A stretch of 64,000 bases of DNA from Trichuris trichiura (lineage: Eukaryota > Nematoda > Enoplea > Trichinellida > Trichuridae). The DNA lies in the NCBI GenBank assembly GCA_037903355.1, contig JBAJFE010000005.1:1922001-1986000 (forward strand). Reading direction: 5' to 3'. The number at the start of each line of letters is the position of its first letter. The first letter of the stretch is position 1. The notes beneath the pieces are model-generated. The model searched no databases, was not told the DNA's origin, and worked only from the letters and a program-made list of their open reading frames with translations. Both the position numbers and the translations under genes were made by a program. Shown here piece by piece: positions 56,282-64,000 of this stretch.

Positions 56282-58323
56282 AACTGAATAACCGCCTAAA
56301 CTAATTGCATAAACGTTACTCACCCGTAGCCGTCTGCGTTATTATTTCATAAATTTTGTTCCTTCATGGCAAAAGTAAACCATTCCACAATTGTTATTTG
56401 AATTTCATACTGCCCCTGGCAAGCTGAGGAATGGAAAAAGACAATACACGGAAGATAGCGTCTGAAATTGTATTCTTTCGGAAATGAGAATGTGCGAACA
56501 AAAAGGGACAAATGTCCAACATGAATCGCGACCCGTAAACATGCTCCGCCACATTGCAATGTCAAACGTAAAAACTAGGAATCCTAAGCGAACCAAAACA
56601 ATGATAGCAGTGGCAGACTGTCAAAACGTATCAGCACTGCTTATGACAATCACGCCAATGGATCGGGTCACCTCAGAGCTCCGAGGTCGAATCGCCGACC
56701 CACGTGGTCGTAAGACGCATCTTCGATTAAAAGAAATGGGCAACCCTATAGAGGACACAGAAAAGGGTATTCGTTTTACATATGAAAACTAGAAAGCAAA
56801 AACTATTTAATTTAAAACAACTTCAAAAGTTAAAGAGCGTATTTTAGTCAAGGTCCTCTGCTGCAATTTGCATTTCTTGACAATTGACCCCCGTTGATAT
56901 TAATAAAATAAAATAGTTCGTGACTTCGCAGGTCCCATATTCAAGGGAATGCACAGCGAAAATTCCGATGAAAGTGGAACGTCAAAAGTTTTGAAAACTA
57001 CAAAAATAAACGGCTATATTTTGTCAATGATCGCCAGTGGAATGGAAGACCTATGCACATTAAAATGAATAGGTGACCGGCACACGAATACAACGCTGAC
57101 GGTATCCATTTCTTTTTTTCTTTGCAATATTTGAAATTCTATGCACACAAACTTCTTAGCGTAAAAAAATTCAGAAAACAAACAAGACGATTACATGATA
57201 GTAGGGGAATACGCTACTGAAATTATATATGCTAATAAATAACTAAGTTACAACAAAAGTAACGGCCAATAGAAAAGCTGCTACTGCCACTAAGCAGCGC
57301 CAACAAGGAAGGCATTGCTTCACTTTTCCTTACAGAATGAAATCGACAACCAGTCTAACAGGAAAAACGAAGCCGTCAAGTTTTTTCGCGAGCTGCGAAA
57401 TGGCACCAAACCAATTTCTTGCCTATTCTAATGAAAAAAATTGAGGAAGCCTACGTACGCGCTACCAGTTTTAAAAAACTTTGCTAAACTGCATCTGGAC
57501 ACATTTAGCGATTCTCTTTGGCAAAGAAGTCAAGAATGCCTTCAAACGAATTGAAAAAAGAGTAAGTTGGCACACGGCGAATGGGTACCCCGTTTTCGAT
57601 GAAAGAGCCAACAACAGATTTTAATTTTTGAAATGATTTTTCAATTCATTTAAATACTACATATCATTTTACTTGTTTCAACGCTATTTCTTATTTACAT
57701 TTCATCAACATACCTAATCTGATTTACTACATTTTGTTTGCCTCACTGTAATTGGTTTATTAATTTTGAGTAATATCCTTAAATATTTTACCTATATGCC
57801 TTGCTTCTAATTTCCATGTGCATTTGTGTACTTACATCTGTGTTCACTTTACTTTCCGGAGTTGACTAGCAGCACCTGTTGCCCACTTTCTCATCCAAAG
57901 TTGTTTGTAATGATGCGCATTCTTTGACAACAGCTTTTAACCTTCAAATTATTAACTACTACCATTGTTGACAGCTGATACAATATGGGTTTTGTTGCAA
58001 GTGTTCCTGCCAGCCTATGGACCAGATGGACATTCGCCTATTGTGGCTACACGTTCGCACTGTTCCTTCTTTGACTACTGGCCAGCATCCTAAAATCAAT
58101 ACGCCACGTGACAAAGAAAGACTATAGCAGCAGCGGAATCTTTCCAAAAAGTTGCAATGAAACGACGACATTCATCTCGTGGTGATCCAATGTGACCAAC
58201 GAACTTTTAGGGCAAAGATGCCAGCAGCCATTCAACATTTCCTTGCGGGCAGCGCTGACAAGCCAAAAAAACCAAAAAAATGTGATGTACTGATTTATAA
58301 AGCAACAACGTTGCACGTATACT
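56282..58323. other. Convergent spacer between REEP5-like and AADAC-like genes
   Basis: The flanking genes point towards each other, so both 3' untranslated regions fall here. An AATAAAATAAAATAG near 56900 is a candidate poly(A) region for the REEP5-like gene. No exon was recognised. Confidence 0.4.
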
Positions 58324-59909
58324 TCAAGGCATCAGGCTAACTTCGGGAAAACGAAACAGCTTTGGAGACGGCGTTGCATGCGACGACTCGACATGACGCA
58401 GAATAAAATAGCTGATTTGGGCGACGGTTCTTTGCGCCAGTTTAAACAAGCGATGTACATTGAATATGCCGTGAAATCCGGACTTCAAATGCCACCATGA
58501 AACAGCTACGCCATTTTGGTGAAGACGATGGGCGTACCAGAAGCCTTCGTCGCGCAGAACGTCGAATTCGGATGTCACTATAAGGGCTGGAGGAAGCCCT
58601 GACAAATCATCAAAAAATAAAGGGCAAAAGTTGGGATCAAAGAAAAGCCGCTCGACTGACGTCAAAAAAGGATCCGTAGAAATAATCTGATCATGCAGCA
58701 CTGATTCAGCTGGGCAAGACCGGCGAAACAACTCAGGCAACCGATCATGACTGATATGTTCATAAAAGCTCGACTTGGTCATTCGCAAATAGGCAGCGTG
58801 CGAATTGTTCAACAGTAACGGCATCCGATCAAGGGTCAAACCCAAGTATGTCAGCATCAACCTTAAAACGGATTTCTCTAAGCTTAAGAGAAAAGTGTAC
58901 TTGCGAAAGTTTGCTTCTTCCACCTGACAATGTTTTCCGGATCAACGAACGCGGTGCCTTGAAAGAACTGCGCTGCGTCGCAATAGCTAGGCGTTTTAAA
59001 ATCTAGCATTTGCAGAAAAGGATAAATCAACACTTGCAACTGAAATATACGCTCGGATGCCTACGCCGCACAGCTAAAGAACGATTTTTTAAAAATGCCC
59101 ACCTTAATTGGCGGCAGGTCGTTGAAACGTTTCAATCTCTGAGTTGCAACAGCCACCAAATTGCCACCCGCGCTGTCGCCAATTAAAACAACCTTATTGG
59201 CGTTTGCATTGAAGTCTTTGTAGCCGCGACGAAGGAAGTGAACCACGGCTCTTTCGCAGTCTTCTACTGCCGCGGGGAACAAATGCTCCGGCGCTACTCT
59301 GTAGCTGCAACGTAAGCAAGTTCTCAAAAACCCAATATTCTTCTCCGCCAAGCCCTACTTGACTGATACGGTAAGCATGCCAGTTTCGGCAGCCAAATCA
59401 CGCGTCAATGCGTCGTAGCTGTCAACGTTAAAAAGCACAAAACCGCCACCGTGAAAGAAGATTAAAGCGCCGTCGGAAAGTCGTTGCTTTGGTTCGTATA
59501 CTCTCACCGGGACACCGTCAAACTCAACGTCGGTTGTCTGCAGAAATTTCATACAAACTTGATCAGAACAATGGGTCGTACGCTTACGGATACGTCGGCG
59601 GAGGTAAGTTCCACAAGAGCTGCCAGTTTGACGAGAAAATGTAAACTTGAACGAAGCCAGAAAACATGCCATTGCTCGCTTATTTTGGAAATCAATTTTG
59701 CCTAGCGCGCAGAGGTCATCTTCAGAGGCGAAAAAGAGCAAGTGCAAAAAAAGGACTACCGGATAATGATGGATCAGTCGAAAAATAGGCTCGCTTATTT
59801 GCAAACGGGACCGATCGGTCAACTGCTCTGGCAATGGAATATACAACATATACGCGAGCATCAGGATGCCAAGCGAGCAGATCACCAATGTTGTTGCTCT
59901 GCTTGCCAT
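58324..59909 (-). CDS. AADAC: Arylacetamide deacetylase-like alpha/beta-hydrolase (AADAC/NCEH1 family)
   Basis: Four exons: 59359-59909, 59103-59304, 58924-59039, 58324-58882; 475 residues in phase. The N-terminus is a signal anchor followed by YMLYIPLPEQL, as in AADAC-type membrane-anchored esterases of the ER lumen. The oxyanion motif HGGG is at 153-156, the nucleophile elbow GDSAGG has Ser228, the acid lies in SEFDVLRDEG (Asp397) and the histidine in GFHG (His427), so the full hormone-sensitive-lipase-type triad is present. SVNYRVAPEHLFP spans the first intron, matching the family's STNYRLAP. The third intron is the weak point: a 41-nt intron (58883-58923) is proposed because it keeps frame, but sequence around 58924-58990 fits the family poorly and exon 3 may end elsewhere. 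It is longer than human AADAC (399), mostly through an insertion before HGGG. Substrate cannot be told; the family hydrolyses acyl esters, amides or cholesteryl esters. Confidence 0.88.
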
Positions 59910-62900
59910 ATCGACAAGCGTTTAAAACGGGATAAAACCAACCCAACCGCCAACGGCGGAACGACTTCAATCCGCCTTTGTTAAGCTAAATGCGACAGTC
60001 GATAGAAGTTCGAGAAAACAATCATCAATTAGGGTTTCCGTGTGGCGAGAAGAATTGAACAAGCCCAAAGGAAAGGTGGAAAACCGCCGCTGCCAAAGCG
60101 AGCATTGCGGCGACTTAATTGCAATTGCAATGCACCGCCCTTCAAAGCAGCAAACACAAAGAACATGTGCGCAGGCGAACAATAAGGCACTTTTATGAAT
60201 AAGTTTAGAAAGCAATTGGAGCAAAATGAAACCGGCGCATTTTGACCGCCTTTTCATTAACGATGACCTAACTTCAGGTTAGCGTCATGCCATTCCATGC
60301 AGCTCGTGCGAGTTAACAAAAAAACCATCACGCCCACAGTATGCGTAACCCATTACCTACTATGAGGTTGCGCAGAGCAAGAATAAGCCAACAGAAATTA
60401 TTATCCCAATTTCTCATGTAAGTAAATGACAAGCGCACATACATTACTACTAAGCGCTCTGTTACATGTAATAGACGCCATTCGTCATAGGCGCTAAACA
60501 CAGCGGTTCGCCGACTGTCAAGGAATCAATTTTGCTGAAGTACAAATGGGATAACATAGCTTTTTTTCGTAAGAGTAAGTTTGATAGGCTGACGATACAC
60601 ACCTCTACGGATGTAAGCAAACTATCGGTGCCAGGAGCCACCGCATTTTACTGCTGAGCTCTATTAGGCAAGAATCCTTAAAAAATAGGGGACAAAATGA
60701 TCAGTACCTTTCGATTGTCCAGAAAAAACTGCCGCTTACTAATGGCGGCAAGTCTGGACTCAGGCAAAAAAATATAGCAGCGGCAACAAGCAACCTTCGC
60801 AAAACGTAAATGAAAACCGGCTCCACTTTACAAAAGAGAGCGTGATTGCATTCGGACTCAAACGAAGACGAAGTGATTGAAATAATGTAGTCAACGCATC
60901 ACACGCGTACGTGAGAAAAACTAACTCATACTAATCTTTCCTAAGCAGAACGATTCAACAACGCTTTGACAATCCCAACGGCGGATGCAATAAGGGTTAA
61001 TCGGACGAACGTTCGATCTACTCGACGTTTCGAGACCGAAGAAAAAGTATACCTTCCGTTTTGCTCACTGCCTGCCTGCAGGCCTGACAACGTAATTACA
61101 ACCAAGCGACAACATTAATCAGCCCATGCGGAACTGCTGACCGCCATGAGGCACCGAAAATGACCAACTGTCAGGCGCAAGCATAAATAGACAATTGATC
61201 GATCCAAAAAAGGAAAAGAGCCGAGATGACATCGCTGACCTAGGCTGCAGTCGCCTTGGCGAATAATCTGAACAATAGGTGGACAGGCAGCATATGACGG
61301 GAAATAGGCGGATAGGTGTAGGTCATCGACACGAGGGCAGCTGATCATGCAAAACTGCTCCACTGTACCGTGCTGCTTTGTTCGACTTCCAAAACCGTCC
61401 GTATGTAGGTTTACGACGTCAAGGGTGAGTCTAGCAAGCGAAAGATCGAACACAGCGTAACCGCATGCTCTCAAGTGCTAACAAACCTGGACAATTCAAC
61501 TGTTTCTAGCATAGGTGATGACGTCATCTAATGACTAAAAACATTTTAGCCAAATCATGCGCTAAGGGACTTACGTAAAATACGACAGCTGGACGAAACT
61601 ATCGTATTTTGGGAACGTGCTGCGATCCTAAGGCAAAACAGCCGCGGGAAACGCCATCACGCTAAGCTCCTGTTTTTCTTATGGCAGCAAGTGATACTTC
61701 TCAAAAATATCACTCAACATTACCGCTGACGCGAAGTTCAAAACTCTTGTTAAAAATGTTCTATTCCAAAGAGAAAAGAAAAGCAAAACCTGTAAAAGCA
61801 TAACGCCCATCCTTTTGTTTTTGACTTTCGTCTTTCGAGCTTAGTAAGCAGTGAGCTAATCGGTTTGGTGAAAGTATCTCCCGCCGGCAAGTTGAACGCG
61901 ACTAACGGAGTTTTGAAAATACCACCAAGTGACGTCACCAGCGTAAATTGAAATCGCGAGAACTGACGTAAACAAGAATTCCATCGGACTATTCAACAGC
62001 CTTTAGAACTACTCATCAATTGAGAAAAAGCAAGTCTTTAAACGCTTAACTCTTTGCAACGCGACGGCAGTATCTCTTGGATATGCAAATTTTTGCCCTA
62101 CGATAGTATCCCATTATTTTAGAACTAATAAATTTTTGTTCTTCCGAAGCTTTCAGGACTAACGGTAACCCAACCTTAGCGGATAATCGGAGAATCGCTC
62201 TGATTATCCGCTGAGAATGAGTTACAACCAACAAAAGAAAAAAGCCTCTTTAAATGCAAAAAAAGTTCAAACCCATACTACATTAACGATTTCTTTAAAA
62301 TAATTTCTGAAATACTTAACAACTTTCGACGAACACTCTCTTGTTTTGGAGTAGGAGGATGAGGCGGGAAAAAATTGGACTACTCACAATATAGCAATCA
62401 AGTGAAGCTATCATTACGAGGAAAAACGTTAAAAATGACAAGATATTTAGATGTCATACAGATGTATCACGTTATTTTTTTTTGAATGAAAGAATTGTAT
62501 TAGCTTACCGGACTGCATAACCGTTCTACATACTCGCATCCGCAGAAAACATTGCTTTACCTTGAAAGAAGCCATGGTCGCAACGAGAAAAGGGGAAGAA
62601 ATAGTGAAAATACGGTGACGCCACCATAGATGCAAAAAAAAGAAGAAACCAATAGCGCTTTTTTAATGAGCACTTTACTTTTCCATAAGTTCAGAAAAGT
62701 TCACAGTCGTACTGCTTGTCAAGAGTAGAGACACGACTTCCATTTTAGGGAACGGTGCAAATGGTGGAGAAAAAATACGTCTTCTACTGCAACGTAATGC
62801 GGAAGGATTTGGAAAAAGAAATAAAATAACAGTACGTCGTCGGAAGAAGAAACTGTGAAACCTAGTATTGAAGAGGAAATATAACCTAGTATACTTTTAA

Positions 62901-63164
62901 AAGCAACGCTGGATAAAATAGTAGATCCAAAGATTCCTGCACGGTTGCGTTTAGCAATTAGTCTTCGTCCCTTTTCTTTTTTCCAGCGCTTCCTGGGACT
63001 GTCACTGACGAAACGGTGCCACATACAGTAAGGGTGATGGAGGATAGGAAAAGAACAGTTATCGAAGACGCCAAGTAAGCGCGCCAAATTGAACTCTTGA
63101 ACGTTGGTCATCCTTAGAAAGCAAGTTATAGGAAAGTTTACGCGCCATCACGTTGCAAACACGT
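59910..63164. other. Spacer upstream of AADAC-like and downstream of importin-alpha genes
   Basis: Contains the AADAC-like promoter side near 59.95 kb and the importin-alpha 3' untranslated region below 63165. Minus-strand frames at 61115-61474 and 62719-63111 have no motif, and the second is probably untranslated region. Nothing else recognised. Confidence 0.35.
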
Positions 63165-64000
63165 TCAACTGAAGCTGAAATCTTGGTCGTAATATTCGGA
63201 GCTCATCGATCCAAACTGGCCCGACTGCGCACTTTCTTCACCCGCAGGCAGCGAACCGCCCTCAATGAACAAGAATATTAATCGCGTGAAAAGGTATTCG
63301 AAAACTAAAAAAAACAACAACTTACGTCATTGAAGTATTTGTCAAGAATCTCGTAGGCCAGCTTATAAAGAGTTTCATTGTCGTGAGCTTGCAGTAATTC
63401 AATCTTATCCAAACCTGCAAAACCAAAAGCAGCCAAATAAGCTCAATCGATGTTGACTTGTGTCTCGCCTCCGCAATCTTCGATCATCTGAGCAACCGTA
63501 TCTGCTTCGTCCTCAGCCATCTTCAGTATATTATTCAGCCCATCCAAAATTACGTGCAGTACTTGCACATCACGAACAGACAGCATACTGCACATTGCTG
63601 GAATAACGTTTTGACGAACCATATATGCAACTTCTTCGCGTTGTCCACTTATGGTCACGTTGCTAATAGCCCAAGCCGCTTCCTTTTGTGTTGCAAAGTC
63701 GCCCTGGTAACAAAAGAAATAAGAAGATCGCCTGGAGTAGAGATCGCTTGAAGAAATGGACAATACTTTCATCATCAGCTGTATGATCATTGGAATTAGT
63801 TCGGCATTAATGACCGCCTGAACTTGTTCTCTATTTCCCGCGGTAATGTTGCTTAGAAACCAGACGGCTTCCTTGTTGATTTTATCCTTCGGATGATTCA
63901 ACAGTGACGGCATGTGATTCAAGGCACCACAGTCGAGAACAAGCTGGGTTTGTTCATCAGTACCGGTGACAACATTTCCTACAGCACGCAAGGCTGCCGC
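63165..64000 (-). CDS. KPNA: Importin-alpha (karyopherin alpha), C-terminal half (5' partial)
   Basis: Four exons on the minus strand: 63767-64000 (continuing past the window), 63469-63703, 63326-63414 and 63165-63260. The sequence matches late armadillo repeats of importin-alpha: [71 protein letters not shown], then [19 protein letters not shown] and a short acidic tail ending DQDFSFS. The WxxxN pairs that bind the basic signal peptide are visible ([16 protein letters not shown]). The protein carries NLS cargo into the nucleus with importin-beta; the beta-binding domain lies outside the window. The intron at 63415-63468 has a GC donor (GGAG|GCGAGA), the only phase-consistent solution. The 63-nt intron at 63704-63766 is in frame and stop-free, so its retention would insert 21 residues. 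Confidence 0.94.

Noticed and set aside
62719..63111. 130-codon minus-strand frame
   Set aside because: Lies just downstream of the importin-alpha stop on the same strand; best explained as 3' untranslated sequence.

Overview
This window looks like nuclear DNA of a small-genome metazoan, most likely an enoplean (clade I) nematode such as a whipworm (Trichuris) or a relative; that identification is inference. What is seen directly is spliced genes with very short GT-AG introns (mostly about 41-63 nt), mixed GC content, secreted chymotrypsin-fold proteins that have lost their catalytic residues, and decayed Penelope-like retroelements. I assigned exons by hand, matching reading frame and splice phase against the remembered layout of each family. 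The exon edges given are base-level proposals and have not been tested against transcripts.

Layout. 0-11 kb (plus strand): the 3' end of a group I p21-activated kinase (PAK) gene, a 14-exon FMR1/FXR (fragile X family) gene, and a 5-exon MTFR1-like mitochondrial fission regulator. 13-22.3 kb (minus strand): an intronless syntaxin-18 gene, then two collinear paralogues of a secreted, catalytically dead trypsin-like protein and the relic of a third copy. A tandem array whose units resemble an intron of the second paralogue lies between the two genes. 22-55 kb: a gene-poor, repeat-rich stretch. It holds two decayed Penelope-like elements with reverse transcriptase and GIY-YIG remnants (25.9-27.6 and 40.5-41.8 kb), a 759-bp nested foldback element, a hAT-type MITE with an 8-bp target duplication, a strict 40-bp minisatellite of about 43 units (36.7-38.45 kb), and several unassigned exon-like segments. 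55.8-64 kb: an intronless REEP5/Yop1-type ER-shaping gene (plus), an AADAC-type alpha/beta-hydrolase gene (minus) and the 3' half of an importin-alpha gene (minus) that uses a GC-AG intron.

The conserved genes are housekeeping or cell-biological: kinase signalling, translational control, mitochondrial dynamics, ER SNARE, ER shaping, lipid/ester hydrolysis and nuclear import. They do not form an operon-like pathway. The most distinctive parts are the pseudoprotease cluster with its repeat array, the Penelope-like elements with a 5' inverted segment, and the nested foldback and minisatellite structures.
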